The notes beneath the pieces are model-generated. The model did no database searches, was not told the DNA's origin, and was given only the letters and a program-made list of their open reading frames with translations. Below are positions 26,420-35,417 of a stretch of 64,000 nt of DNA, piece after piece. The stretch is from an uncultured Acidimicrobiales bacterium (GTDB taxonomy: Bacteria > Actinomycetota > Acidimicrobiia > Acidimicrobiales > SHLQ01): positions 18,957 through 82,956 of the forward strand of contig CALGZB010000070.1 in assembly GCA_937934655.1 (NCBI GenBank), in the 5' to 3' direction. The position numbers were made by a program, and so were the translations under genes. Position 1 is the stretch's first letter. Each line of letters opens with the position of its first letter.

Positions 26420-28750
26420 CTATTGCCGCGGGGTGACTCGCAAGATCACATCGTTGCGAGCGTCGCCGAGTCCGGAGTTCGAGGTCGTTACGTACAGGTT
26501 GCCGTCGGGGCCGAGCACGGGGCTTCGCATCCGCCCGTAGGTGCCAGCGAGTTCGTCCGGAATGACTTGGCGAACAAAGTTGCCATCGTCATCGAAGAAC
26601 ATCAGACGGAGGCGGCTGTCCTTCAAGGTCAAGACGGCCAGCGCTCCTTCATAGGAGCCCCACTGCGAACCTTGTAAGAACACCGCACCGCTCGGGGCGA
26701 CCGTTGGATTCCCCGATGACCAGCGGGCGGCCTGAGCGTCGGGAAACTTGCTGAAGTCGGTCATTGGGTTGCGGTCTTGTTCGTAATTGGGGAACTCGGG
26801 TTCAAAGCCGGGGATGACCACCGGGTCCCATCCGTAGTTGCCGCCGCCCACCAGTTGGTTCACTTCGTCATCTACGGCTGGCCCGTGCTCGACCGACCAC
26901 ATGTCGCCGGTGCCCGGCCGCAGCGCTAGGCCCTGCACGTTGCGGTGGCCGTACGTCCAGATCTTTCGAGTCTGGCTATTGGGTGAGTTGAGGAACGGGT
27001 TACCCGGCGCAGCGTCGCCAGTGAATCGGTCGATGCGGTACGTCTTGCCGGCAAGGCGAGTGAGGTCCTGGGGTGCCGGACCTTCGTACCCGTCGCCCGA
27101 ACCAACAACGAGGTAGCCCTCGCCATCAAAGCGGGTCCGACATCCACCGTGTCCGGGGTCCTGCCTGACCCTCGCAAGCGGTTCGCCAATGCGAGCGGCT
27201 GACCCGCCGTCGGCGGACAGTTGCCAAGCCACCACCACAATGGTGAACCGGTCGGTCTGCTGACTCTGGCATGTGTAGAAGCGCCGGTTACTCGAGAACG
27301 AAGGGTCGACCACAAGGCTCATCAAGCCCGCGTTTCCTTCTTCGACAACATCGCTCAAGTCAGCCTGCACCTGGCTGACCTGGCCATTTGTGCGCCGGAT
27401 GCTGAGCCGACCTGGCCGTTCGGTAAACAGCATCGACCCGTCGGGGAGGAACCCAAGGTCCCAGGGCGTATCGATGCCGGTAACCACTTCCGCTACTTCC
27501 AACCGCGGTCCCTCGGACCCGGAAGTCGTACCGCCGGCGAATTGGAAGAACCCTCGGCAGTTGAGCAGATCGGTCTGGAATCGACCGGCGACCTCGCAGC
27601 TATCGCCCTGCGCCGACCCGAGCGACACAACCGCCGGATCGGTCGTCGGGTACGACACGCCGTCGATGACGACGCGCTGCAGCTTCACGTTGCGATCGAT
27701 TTGTCCCTCAACGTAGAGATCGTTGTTGAACAGAACTCGGACTTGGCCGGGACGAACGGAAGCGTTGTGCTGATAGGTGTAGCGGGTCCAACGGACCTCG
27801 CCGCTCCAGAAGTTTGGCGATTGTGGCAGCCCATAGCGCTGCACACTTGAGCCATCGATCTCTAGAAAGATCTCTTCGGACCCTTCGAGGCCCGCAGCGA
27901 AAAGCTCGATGGTCGACCCTTGTCCACCAGCGTCGGCAGGCTCGACCACAATAAGCACCGTGTCGTCACTCGTTGCGCCCTCATCGTCGGTGACCCGTGC
28001 CGAGAGTTGGTGGCTGCCCACGGTAAGCGAGACCGTAGCGGTGAGCCCCGACGCGATTTCTTGTTGACCCTCGAGCCACCGAACCCGTTGGATGCTGCCG
28101 TCAGGATCCGAGGCAGTCGCCGACAATCGCACGCTGGCGGTTCCGCTGGCATCTGCCGTGACGCGCTGGTCCCGACCGGCATTGACGACCGGCGGCACGT
28201 TTTCATCTGACGGCGGAATCGTCGACCCGCCCCCGTGGTCCGCGAGAAAGCTGAAGTACCCGCCGCACGCAAGCACCTCGTCAGCGTTGGATTGCAAAGG
28301 CGAACAGGTTCCGTCGGTCCATGCACCCGCTGAACGCACGGTGCTCGACTCGGCCTGCACCTCGGTCCCGCCAAGGCGGAACCAATCAACTCGGATGTTT
28401 CGATCCTCACCGTTCGCGCTCACACCGTCATTGCGGAACAGCACCCGCACATCGGCAAGCGAGAAGCTGGTTGGGTGGGTGTAGTAGTAGTTGCGGTACT
28501 CGGGGGCGGACCAGATTTCCTCGGACCGGTGAAGTCGATACGAACGTCCGACCCGGCCACCGACTTCGACAACCATGATCTCGTCGCCAGCGCTACCGGT
28601 AGCGCGAAGAACCAACTGAGTACCTACCGGGTTTGTGCCCTCGGCGCCCCCGACATCGACCGACGCACCGATACCGAGCAGCAACGCCACGGCGACGGTG
28701 AGCAGCACCATGGCTGGGCTGAGCCAACCTCGGGCGATGCTGTTGTCCAT
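26420..28750 (-). CDS. Secreted glucose/sorbosone-dehydrogenase-like protein with two carbohydrate-binding-like domains and a PKD domain
   Basis: 776-residue exported protein. Order: signal peptide (about 1-35, L-L-T-V-A-V-A-L-L-L-G), a CBM60/36-like beta domain (about 42-185), a PKD domain (about 190-275, R-L-S-A-T-A-S-D-P-D-G-S), a second copy of the CBM-like domain (about 278-405), and a C-terminal six-bladed sugar dehydrogenase domain (about 410-776) with T-P-W-D-L-G-F-L-P-D-G, G-H-R-N-V-Q-G-L and E-H-G-P. Members of this class oxidise sugars with PQQ in the periplasm or outside the cell. The binding modules suggest action on polysaccharide surfaces (inference). TAGAGT lies 6 nt before the start, so the mRNA looks leaderless. 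Confidence 0.85.
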   Translation of the reverse strand: MDNSIARGWLSPAMVLLTVAVALLLGIGASVDVGGAEGTNPVGTQLVLRATGSAGDEIMVVEVGGRVGRSYRLHRSEEIWSAPEYRNYYYTHPTSFSLADVRVLFRNDGVSANGEDRNIRVDWFRLGGTEVQAESSTVRSAGAWTDGTCSPLQSNADEVLACGGYFSFLADHGGGSTIPPSDENVPPVVNAGRDQRVTADASGTASVRLSATASDPDGSIQRVRWLEGQQEIASGLTATVSLTVGSHQLSARVTDDEGATSDDTVLIVVEPADAGGQGSTIELFAAGLEGSEEIFLEIDGSSVQRYGLPQSPNFWSGEVRWTRYTYQHNASVRPGQVRVLFNNDLYVEGQIDRNVKLQRVVIDGVSYPTTDPAVVSLGSAQGDSCEVAGRFQTDLLNCRGFFQFAGGTTSGSEGPRLEVAEVVTGIDTPWDLGFLPDGSMLFTERPGRLSIRRTNGQVSQVQADLSDVVEEGNAGLMSLVVDPSFSSNRRFYTCQSQQTDRFTIVVVAWQLSADGGSAARIGEPLARVRQDPGHGGCRTRFDGEGYLVVGSGDGYEGPAPQDLTRLAGKTYRIDRFTGDAAPGNPFLNSPNSQTRKIWTYGHRNVQGLALRPGTGDMWSVEHGPAVDDEVNQLVGGGNYGWDPVVIPGFEPEFPNYEQDRNPMTDFSKFPDAQAARWSSGNPTVAPSGAVFLQGSQWGSYEGALAVLTLKDSRLRLMFFDDDGNFVRQVIPDELAGTYGRMRSPVLGPDGNLYVTTSNSGLGDARNDVILRVTPRQ

Positions 28751-28756
28751 TTTTCG

Positions 28757-28762
28757 ACTCTA
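28757..28762 (-). promoter_or_regulatory. Leaderless -10 box (TAGAGT)
   Basis: On the minus strand TAGAGT ends 6 nt before the ATG of the secreted sugar dehydrogenase. Confidence 0.5.
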
Positions 28763-28821
28763 GATCGGGGCTCGCAGCCGCCGACGGACCTTTTGAGCGT
28801 TTCGAAGCGCCCGGCTTTCTG

Positions 28822-28827
28822 TATGGT
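28822..28827 (+). promoter_or_regulatory. Leaderless -10 box (TATGGT)
   Basis: TATGGT ends 7 nt before the ATG at 28835 and supports that start over the ATG at 28823, which would lie inside the box. Confidence 0.45.
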
Positions 28828-28834
28828 GAAACCG

Positions 28835-29641
28835 ATGCTGATCGCACAGATCTCCGACCCTCACATCACCGAAGATCTCGCCGATCTTCCCGTCGATCCT
28901 CGGCACCGACTCGAAAACGTCATCGATGCACTGAATGCGTCGACGGTGCCACTCGATCTCGTCATAGCGACCGGTGACCTCACCAACAACGGCACGGCCG
29001 ACGAGTATGCCGTGCTGAGAGGCCATCTCGAGCGAATCACTGCCCGTGTATTGGTGATGCCTGGCAACCACGACGATGCCCCTCTTATGCGAAGCGAGTT
29101 GGCCGACTACCTTCCCGCAAACGCCGCCGACAACCATCTGAGCTACACGATCGACGAGTACTCGCTCCGTCTGGTGTGTCTCGACACATCACTCGTGGGT
29201 CTTGCTGGCGGTGTGTTCGACGCCGAACGCGAAGCCTGGCTCGACAACACGTTGGCCGCGACCGACACGCCGACGATCGTGTTCATGCACCACCCGGCGT
29301 TCAACTCGGGTATGGGCTGGATGGACACCATGAGCCTCGACAACAAAGAAGAGTTTGCGGCAGTCATCGCCAAACATCCCCATGTTGGGACCGTCGCTTC
29401 GGGGCACCTGCACCGCTCTCTCACCACCCGAATCGCCCACGCAGTAGCGGTCGGTGCGCCATCGACAACCCATCAGTTAGCGCTCGACCTCAACCCCAAC
29501 CAGGCCGCGCTTTCGCTTGAGCCATCGGGATACCTGCTCCACGCTTGGGACGGATCCACGATCATGACCCATGCGGTTATCGTGGGCGATTTCGACATCA
29601 TGCGGATGGATCACTTCGTCGACATGATGAAGCCCGGCTAA
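28835..29641 (+). CDS. Class III cyclic-nucleotide phosphodiesterase-like metallophosphatase (CpdA/GpdQ-like)
   Basis: 268-residue calcineurin-like phosphoesterase. All metal motifs are present: I-S-D-P-H, G-D-L-T-N-N-G, G-N-H-D, H-H-P and G-H-L-H. This set and length match CpdA (3',5'-cAMP) and GpdQ (glycerophosphodiester) enzymes, and the choice between the two substrates is open. The frame stays open far upstream (to 28475) but homology starts at M-L-I-A-Q-I-S-D, so the ATG at 28835 is preferred. It is divergent from the secreted sugar dehydrogenase. Confidence 0.85.
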   Translation: MLIAQISDPHITEDLADLPVDPRHRLENVIDALNASTVPLDLVIATGDLTNNGTADEYAVLRGHLERITARVLVMPGNHDDAPLMRSELADYLPANAADNHLSYTIDEYSLRLVCLDTSLVGLAGGVFDAEREAWLDNTLAATDTPTIVFMHHPAFNSGMGWMDTMSLDNKEEFAAVIAKHPHVGTVASGHLHRSLTTRIAHAVAVGAPSTTHQLALDLNPNQAALSLEPSGYLLHAWDGSTIMTHAVIVGDFDIMRMDHFVDMMKPG

Positions 29642-29704
29642 CACCGCTTCCCAACGGGTGGGACGGGCCCGAAACCCGCACTTCCCGCAAAACGAGACAC
29701 CGTC

Positions 29705-29710
29705 TAGCCT
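29705..29710 (+). promoter_or_regulatory. Leaderless -10 box (TAGCCT)
   Basis: TAGCCT ends 7 nt before the ATG at 29718 and supports this start for the EamA transporter. Confidence 0.4.
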
Positions 29711-29717
29711 GCCCCGA

Positions 29718-30644
29718 ATGTTCGGAGCGCTACGCGATGCATTTGCGGGAAAGTCGACCCTTCCCTACCTTGCCGGTGTCGCGCTCGTCGTTGGTGCCGG
29801 ATTCATCTTTAGTTTCACGGCCTTGGTCTTTCGTGCGATCGACGACGCATCGGACTGGCAGTTCCTCTTCTATCGCGGAACCGGCGCGTCGATCATGATG
29901 ACGTTGCTGTTGTTCCTTCGCAGAAACTCTCGCCCAGTAACCCGAGAATCCATTAACAGACGCTCGCTTCTCGCCGGACTCCTACTCGGAGCGATGTCGA
30001 TGCTGTTCATCTTGGCCCTCGCCCGGACCACGGTGGCCACAGCGGTGTTTCTGCAAAGTGCCGCTCCCTTCTCGGGTGCGCTCTTCGGCTGGCTTCTGCT
30101 CCGAGAACGAGTAGACAAACGAACCTGGGCGGCAATGGCCGGCGCGATTGTTGGCGTGACGATCATGGTCGGTACCGGTATTGGTGAGGGCTCTGCATCG
30201 GGTCTTCTGCTCGCCGGCATGCTCCCGATTCTGCTTGGTCTGTACAACGTGATGGTGAAGACCGCGAAGGGCTCAGACCCGTTGGTGCCGGCGCTCATTG
30301 GCAGCGTGATTCTGGCCGTCGGATCAGGCGCTGTTGCACTCAGCGGAAGCGGGCTGGGAGTGAGCGGCAAGGACGCACTTCTCGGTTTGGCAGCGGGAGG
30401 ATTCCTACTCGCCGGCGGACTGCCGATGTTTAACCTCGGCCACATGTCGGTACCAACGGCTCAAATTTCAATACTCCTTCTTGTCGAAGTCGTCCTGGCA
30501 CCGCTGTGGGTTTGGATCTGGCCTGGAGAACGCCCGGCAACCGGCATACTCATCGGCGGAGCCGTTGTGCTCGCGTCGGTCGTGGCGCTGGCCCTCAGCG
30601 CCGATGACGCAAAGAAGACACCGGGTCCCTTTCCCCCAGTCTGA
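29718..30644 (+). CDS. EamA/DMT-family transporter
   Basis: 308-residue membrane protein with about ten helices in two EamA repeats (first repeat around A-R-T-T-V-A-T-A-V-F-L-Q, second around V-P-T-A-Q-I-S-I-L-L-L-V-E). It exports or imports an unknown small metabolite. The open frame extends to 29658 (GTG), but the extra N-terminus is polar and lacks homology features. The ATG at 29718 directly precedes the first membrane segment region. Confidence 0.82.
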   Translation: MFGALRDAFAGKSTLPYLAGVALVVGAGFIFSFTALVFRAIDDASDWQFLFYRGTGASIMMTLLLFLRRNSRPVTRESINRRSLLAGLLLGAMSMLFILALARTTVATAVFLQSAAPFSGALFGWLLLRERVDKRTWAAMAGAIVGVTIMVGTGIGEGSASGLLLAGMLPILLGLYNVMVKTAKGSDPLVPALIGSVILAVGSGAVALSGSGLGVSGKDALLGLAAGGFLLAGGLPMFNLGHMSVPTAQISILLLVEVVLAPLWVWIWPGERPATGILIGGAVVLASVVALALSADDAKKTPGPFPPV

Positions 30645-30645
30645 A

Positions 30646-30663
30646 ATGGGGGGAAACCCCCAT
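30646..30663 (+). promoter_or_regulatory. Hairpin with GAAA loop overlapping a rejected upstream ATG
   Basis: ATGGGGG (30646-30652) pairs perfectly with CCCCCAT (30657-30663) across a GAAA tetraloop. The stem contains part of the in-frame ATG at 30662. It lies right behind the EamA stop, so it could also end that transcript, although no U-tract follows. Confidence 0.45.
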
Positions 30664-30685
30664 GCCGTCGAGCCTGGCATCGGCA

Positions 30686-30691
30686 TACGCT
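30686..30691 (+). promoter_or_regulatory. Leaderless -10 box (TACGCT)
   Basis: TACGCT ends 6 nt before the ATG at 30698 of the DUF2157 gene. Confidence 0.45.
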
Positions 30692-30697
30692 GGGAAA

Positions 30698-31903
30698 ATG
30701 GATGCATCAGCAGCACTCAGCATGTGGCTGGCGGAAGGCCACATCGACGCCGCAACCGGCGAACGTCTTCGCGCCGCCCTCGACCAACACGAAGCACCGG
30801 CCAAGCAGAACAAGATCATTGGCGTTCTTGTAACGATCGGAGCCGTGCTGATTGGCGGTGGCCTACTGCTGTTCATCGCGAGCCAATGGGGCTCCAGCTC
30901 GCCCGCCAGCCGGCTGGCTCTTCTCTTTGCCATCTATGCACTCACCGTTGCCGGGGCCCTTCTCGCCGGTCGACAAAAACTCACGATCACTGCAAACGGC
31001 CTCTGGTTTCTCTCCTCCATTGCCGTCGGCGTCAACATCTTTCTTGTCGGCCAGATATTCAACCTGCCGCTCAACTACTGGCAAGGCACGTTCCTTTGGA
31101 TGCTGGCTACTCTCGCGGCTGGTTGGGCGGCGCCGTCGTCCGCCCAGGGTTGGCTTGCGGTGCCACTCGGTATCTTGACCCTCGGCTGGATCTCAACCCC
31201 GTCGTCGTTTGCCTTCGATCAAGCAGCGTTCCTGTGGGAGCCCGCAGGTATCAAGGCGCTGCTCCCCATCATTGGCATCGGACTCGTCGCCATTGCGTTG
31301 CTCGTTCCAGATACACCTTTCGCATGGCTCAAGAAACCTGCCACCGCATTCGGGACCCTGCTTGTTGCTGTTCCATTAACCATCTCTACTTTTGACCCAG
31401 AAATATTCGCTTGGATCTTCGGGATCGATGTCCAGTTCCTTCACCCAGTCATCGGCCTGGCGGCTCTCGCTCTCGTCGTCATCGTGTGGCGACGCGATCC
31501 AACCTCGCCACTCGCAATGGGCTTCGGTTCGGTGTTCCTTCTTCTCGTCGCACTCCTCCCCCAAACCTCGAGCGACAGCAGCGACCGCTATACCGAACCG
31601 TGGTTGGCCGAGCCGTTCGAAGTCTCCAGCGGTCTGTTCTGGGTGTACACCGCCATCATCTTTGGACTCTCGGTCGGGGCGATCATCGCCGGACAACGAT
31701 TCGATATCAAGGCGCTCATCAACGTCGGGTTCGCAATGGTGAGCGTCCAACTGTTCGCCCTGTACGTGGGACGAATTGCCGGAGCCCTCCCCACATCGCT
31801 CGCCGTGATCGGCGGTGGCCTCTTGCTAGTCGGAGGAGCGATCTTCCTCGAACGCAAACGACGGGAGATAACCGACGAGGTCCTGCAGGAGGTGACGGTA
31901 TGA
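30698..31903 (+). CDS. DUF2157-domain membrane protein
   Basis: 401-residue membrane protein. A cytosolic N-terminal domain of about 45 residues (W-L-A-E-G-H-I-D-A-A-T-G-E-R-L) matches the DUF2157 pattern, then roughly ten to twelve hydrophobic helices follow. Function unknown. An upstream in-frame ATG at 30662 would add 12 residues but sits in a hairpin; a TACGCT box six bases before 30698 favours the shorter form. It overlaps the GDYXXLXY gene by ATGA, and this pairing recurs in bacteria. Confidence 0.8.
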   Translation: MDASAALSMWLAEGHIDAATGERLRAALDQHEAPAKQNKIIGVLVTIGAVLIGGGLLLFIASQWGSSSPASRLALLFAIYALTVAGALLAGRQKLTITANGLWFLSSIAVGVNIFLVGQIFNLPLNYWQGTFLWMLATLAAGWAAPSSAQGWLAVPLGILTLGWISTPSSFAFDQAAFLWEPAGIKALLPIIGIGLVAIALLVPDTPFAWLKKPATAFGTLLVAVPLTISTFDPEIFAWIFGIDVQFLHPVIGLAALALVVIVWRRDPTSPLAMGFGSVFLLLVALLPQTSSDSSDRYTEPWLAEPFEVSSGLFWVYTAIIFGLSVGAIIAGQRFDIKALINVGFAMVSVQLFALYVGRIAGALPTSLAVIGGGLLLVGGAIFLERKRREITDEVLQEVTV

Positions 31904-32364
31904 ATCGCCGACATGCAATCGCCATAGCCCTCGCTCTTCTCGCCATGTTCGCTTCCTTGGCGCAGCCGCTCTGGATCCGAACAACCGGCACCGAGGTTTC
32001 CCTCGAATTGCGACCCGTCGACCCGCTTTCACTGTTTCGAGGGAACTACGTCGATCTCGACTACGACACCCCGGTCGATACCGGTAATCGCAATTGGGGA
32101 GACCCGGTCTTCGTCGTCTTCGACAACGCCCGGCCAGCGAACGCGGTGAAAGTCAGCGATGACCGACCCTCGCTCGCCGAAGGCGAAACATGCCTGGGCG
32201 GCCACGTTCAATCCGATGGTCGGGTTGGGTTTCGGACACTCGAACAGTTCTTTGTTACCGAAGAGGATGGCAGCCGACTGGAGAACGACTTGTCCTCGAT
32301 GGTCGGCGTGATCCGGACCACCGGATCATGCCGATCGATTCTCGTGAGCATCGAACCCGAGTAG
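31900..32364 (+). CDS. GDYXXLXY-domain membrane-anchored protein
   Basis: 154-residue protein with one N-terminal membrane anchor (A-I-A-L-A-L-L-A-M-F-A) and an extracytoplasmic domain containing the family signature, here G-N-Y-V-D-L-D-Y. A near-perfect AGGAGGTGA precedes the ATG at 31900, which overlaps the DUF2157 stop as ATGA; the longer frame running back to 31411 is only the open shadow of DUF2157. Likely a partner of the DUF2157 protein in the envelope. Function unknown. Confidence 0.85.
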   Translation: MNRRHAIAIALALLAMFASLAQPLWIRTTGTEVSLELRPVDPLSLFRGNYVDLDYDTPVDTGNRNWGDPVFVVFDNARPANAVKVSDDRPSLAEGETCLGGHVQSDGRVGFRTLEQFFVTEEDGSRLENDLSSMVGVIRTTGSCRSILVSIEPE

Positions 32365-32367
32365 CGG

Positions 32368-33909
32368 CTACAGCGTGCCGTCATCGAGCATTTGAAGTAC
32401 TTCGACAGCCCGCTCGCGGACGTCCTCGAGATCGCTCAATCGGCGCATTCCCGCCAACTGTTGGCCCATACGATGATTCCCGGCAAAAGCATCAGCATTG
32501 CGGGCCAAGAAATCCCAGTAGAGGGTAGTGAACGGGCAGGCATCCTCGCCCGTCCGTTTCTTCGGGTTATACCTACAGCCCTTGCAGGAGTCGCCCATCT
32601 TGTTGATGTAGGCCCCGCCCGAGGCGTACGGCTTGGTGGCCATCATCCCGCCGTCAGCGTGCAGCGCCATGCCGACAACATTTGGCAACATGACCCATTC
32701 GGCGCCGTCGACGAAACTGGCCCACATCCAGTCGGTCATGGCTTGCGGATCGACACCAGAAGTAAGCGCAAGATTGCCGAGCACCATGAGTCGCTCGATG
32801 TGGTGGGCATACCCGTGTTCGTCGACGTGTGACATCACACTTGCGACGCAGGCCATGTTGGTCGACGACGTGCCAGAGAAGGCGGGCGGAACCGCACGAT
32901 TCGCATCGAGTTGATTCCGATGTCGATAGTCGGGCATCCACAACCAGTACACACACCACACGTACTCACGCCAGCCAATGACCTGCCGCACAAACCCCTC
33001 GACCGAATTGATTGGGGCGTCACCGTTTCGGTACGCAACCTCGGCCGCCTCGGCGATCTCAAGCGGATGGAGAAGTCCGAGATTCATCGACGACGCCAGC
33101 ACCGAATGAGCCAGCTTCCACTCGGCCGCGATCATCGCGTCCTCGTGCGGACCGAAGGGCCCCAAGCCCGTTGCCACGAACTCATCGAGACGTACAAGCG
33201 CCTGGGTCCGGGTGACCGGCCAGGTCCCCTGTGGGCCTGCTCCCCACAGCTGGTCGGATTGTTTGTCGATCCCAAACTCGTCGATAACAGCGCGGTCGAT
33301 GTCGTCGAGTTCGAAGCGAGTGATCTGTGGCCATGACCGACCATCCTTCGGTGGTGGTTCGCGGTTGTCGTGATCGAAGTTCCAACGGCCACCGGCCGGT
33401 TCGGCCGCATCGGATCCGTTACCGATGGGATCCATCAGAATTCCTAGGCGGGTTCGCTGCCAGCGATAAAAGTCCTCCATCTTGAAGCTCTTGCGAGGCT
33501 CGGACCATTCGGCAAACTCGTCGTAATGGCACAGGAACTGATCATTCCGGAAGATTTCGACGCCAAGGCGCTTGAGCATGGATCGCCCATCCCAGCTCAT
33601 TGGCTCCATCGCCAAAACTCGCTCCACACCAAATTCAGAACAGTGTGCACGGAGGCCCTCAGGCAATGAATCGGCGACACGGTGATCCACATCGAAACCC
33701 TCAACACGAAGCTCGTCGGCAAAGTGCGCCATGGCGGAAAGCACGAGGTGAAGACGTTGTCGATGCCATCGCTTCGATGCGATCTTCGAGTTGCTCGTCA
33801 CAAGGAGAACTCGGCAATCACCAGGAAGACGCGCCGCCAGAGGTCCGGCGTTTCGGTTCAGCTGGTCTCCCAAAACCCAGACGGTTGGGACGGATTTACC
33901 TGTAAGCAT
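32368..33909 (-). CDS. Fe-S bacterial cryptochrome/(6-4) photolyase (PhrB/CryB-like)
   Basis: 513-residue FAD-containing photolyase-related protein. N-terminal antenna-binding domain starts V-W-V-L-G-D-Q-L-N, and the helical FAD domain includes R-Q-V-I-G-W-R-E-Y. Four cysteines at 354, 442, 445 and 458 have exactly the spacing of the [4Fe-4S] ligands of Agrobacterium PhrB (350, 438, 441, 454), so it belongs to the FeS-BCP group that repairs (6-4) photoproducts or senses light. An extension to 34062 would overlap the divergent regulator's promoter and is rejected. It converges on the GDYXXLXY gene, with 3 bp between the stops. Confidence 0.9.
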   Translation of the reverse strand: MLTGKSVPTVWVLGDQLNRNAGPLAARLPGDCRVLLVTSNSKIASKRWHRQRLHLVLSAMAHFADELRVEGFDVDHRVADSLPEGLRAHCSEFGVERVLAMEPMSWDGRSMLKRLGVEIFRNDQFLCHYDEFAEWSEPRKSFKMEDFYRWQRTRLGILMDPIGNGSDAAEPAGGRWNFDHDNREPPPKDGRSWPQITRFELDDIDRAVIDEFGIDKQSDQLWGAGPQGTWPVTRTQALVRLDEFVATGLGPFGPHEDAMIAAEWKLAHSVLASSMNLGLLHPLEIAEAAEVAYRNGDAPINSVEGFVRQVIGWREYVWCVYWLWMPDYRHRNQLDANRAVPPAFSGTSSTNMACVASVMSHVDEHGYAHHIERLMVLGNLALTSGVDPQAMTDWMWASFVDGAEWVMLPNVVGMALHADGGMMATKPYASGGAYINKMGDSCKGCRYNPKKRTGEDACPFTTLYWDFLARNADAFAGNHRMGQQLAGMRRLSDLEDVRERAVEVLQMLDDGTL

Positions 33910-34025
33910 CTGGCCAGTCTCGCCGACACGGCAGGGACAACCACCGTGGAGCCAGCCTGGAGTGCGGACACAAAAGAATGAAGGTTGCTTCAAGCCGTTC
34001 GGGTTCACAGGACGCCATTTAGCTG

Positions 34026-34031
34026 TACCAT
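34026..34031 (+). promoter_or_regulatory. Leaderless -10 box (TACCAT)
   Basis: TACCAT ends 7 nt before the GTG at 34039 of the response regulator. Confidence 0.45.
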
Positions 34032-34038
34032 CCCTACC

Positions 34039-34668
34039 GTGGGGACGAACGACGCCAACCAAAAACGAAAGATCGTCTTAATCGACGATCAAGTTTCATA
34101 CGCAGAAGCTCTTGGCTTGGCGCTATCGATGACACCAGACCTTCAAGTGGCTGGGCAAGCATCAGATCGGCAATCTGGCCAAGACATCGTGCTGGCCGTG
34201 CAACCGGACTTGGTGGTCACCGACTACCGGCTTCCGGGAGCCGATACCGGCATTGCCTGCGCGACCTATCTTCGCGAGAACGGGTTCGTAGCGCCCATCG
34301 TGGTCCTCACCGGTTACCCCGCACCTCAGGTTCTCCGTGAGGCATCTGGACTCACCAACATCACAGTGATGTCCAAGGATCTGCCAATTCTCGAACTCAT
34401 CGATGGGTTCCGCGAAATGATCGACGGACACCAACCAAAGGCAACCGGTGCGCCCGGGCCCAAGGTCGAGCTTTCGTCTGGCGAACTCGAAGTTCTCGAA
34501 CTCCTGAATCAGGGAGTGGCTCCCGCCGATATTGCCGAGCAGCTCTTTTTGTCGCTGCACACCATTCGTGCCCGCATCAAGTCACTACTGCGCAAGCTCG
34601 ACGCCAACAGCCAACTCGAGGCGCTGGCCACCGCAACCCGACTCGGGCTACTCGTTCCCCCGACTTAA
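34039..34668 (+). CDS. LuxR/NarL-family response regulator
   Basis: 209-residue two-domain regulator. Receiver: acidic pair in V-L-I-D-D-Q, phospho-acceptor D62 in V-V-T-D-Y-R-L-P-G, Thr in V-L-T-G-Y and Lys in M-S-K-D. The C-terminal LuxR helix-turn-helix has L-S-S-G-E-L-E-V-L-E-L-L and L-F-L-S-L-H-T-I-R-A-R-I-K. GTG start at 34039. Its stop overlaps the convergent coiled-coil gene (TTAA). The histidine kinase about 750 bp downstream is the likely partner. Confidence 0.87.
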   Translation: MGTNDANQKRKIVLIDDQVSYAEALGLALSMTPDLQVAGQASDRQSGQDIVLAVQPDLVVTDYRLPGADTGIACATYLRENGFVAPIVVLTGYPAPQVLREASGLTNITVMSKDLPILELIDGFREMIDGHQPKATGAPGPKVELSSGELEVLELLNQGVAPADIAEQLFLSLHTIRARIKSLLRKLDANSQLEALATATRLGLLVPPT

Positions 34669-35255
34669 GCGACTCGGTCAACCTTCTTCGGGCCAGTCTT
34701 TTCTTCCGCCACAAGCTGCTCTGCGGTCTGCGCAAGCAAGTTGGCCAAGATCGAGCGATCGACCTTCGAGTTCGACAGCGTCTGTTCGGTGTTCTGAATT
34801 TGTTCTTCGAGCGACGAACGACTTGAAGCGATGGCCTTGTCGGTCGCGGTCTTCAATGCATCGAGTGACTTCTCGAATGCCGCGGCCTTGCTGGCGATTT
34901 CACTCTGCAACTCGGCGGTACCGTTATTGGCCATTGCCGTGAGGTCAACCAGCGCACTCTTGCGTGCTGCGGCTTCCTTTTCGATCTTGGTATCGAGACG
35001 TTTGTCGATCTGGGCCTTGTTTTTGTCGACCTTGCGGTCGGTCACAGCAAATTCCTTGCGCATCTCGGTGCGAACTGCAGTGATGTTCTCAAGCAACATC
35101 GCTTCAATCGAGTCGATTCGGGCGTTGATCGCCTCGAACTGATCACCAAACAGGAGGCCTTGAACCCGGCCAAGGTCACCCTCGGCGAAGGTTTTTTCCG
35201 TTGATGATTCGAGCTGATTGCTCGTTGGCTCGTTACTCATTTGTTCATTCCCCAT
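34665..35255 (-). CDS. Coiled-coil protein of unknown function
   Basis: 196-residue, highly charged protein with long amphipathic helices (heptad pattern over about residues 40-180) and no signal peptide or membrane segment. The N-terminal motif region R-V-Q-G-L-L-F-G-D-Q-F-E resembles an L-L-F-G-x-Q pattern that I associate with small coiled-coil proteins near signalling or OmpA genes, but I cannot name a family. It lies between a response regulator and a histidine kinase, so a scaffold or regulatory role in that system is possible (inference). Confidence 0.6.
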   Translation of the reverse strand: MGNEQMSNEPTSNQLESSTEKTFAEGDLGRVQGLLFGDQFEAINARIDSIEAMLLENITAVRTEMRKEFAVTDRKVDKNKAQIDKRLDTKIEKEAAARKSALVDLTAMANNGTAELQSEIASKAAAFEKSLDALKTATDKAIASSRSSLEEQIQNTEQTLSNSKVDRSILANLLAQTAEQLVAEEKTGPKKVDRVA

Positions 35256-35417
35256 AGTGCGATTCGTTCGTCTTCAAGTAGCAATCGGCAGTCAGGGACA
35301 CCGCATGAGTCGAATGGCCTATAAATATTCTTCGCAACGGGATGCCAATCGACCCAGATTGGGGGCATTTCAAGAGAACGATTGAGGTCGACGGCCTACT
35401 CGGCCGATACAGATGTT

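Noticed and set aside
31411..31899. N-terminal extension of the GDYXXLXY protein
   Set aside because: It lies wholly inside DUF2157 in another frame; AGGAGGTGA and ATGA overlap fix the start at 31900.
33910..34062. 51-residue N-terminal extension of the photolyase
   Set aside because: It overlaps the promoter and start of the divergent response regulator, and homology begins at V-W-V-L-G-D.
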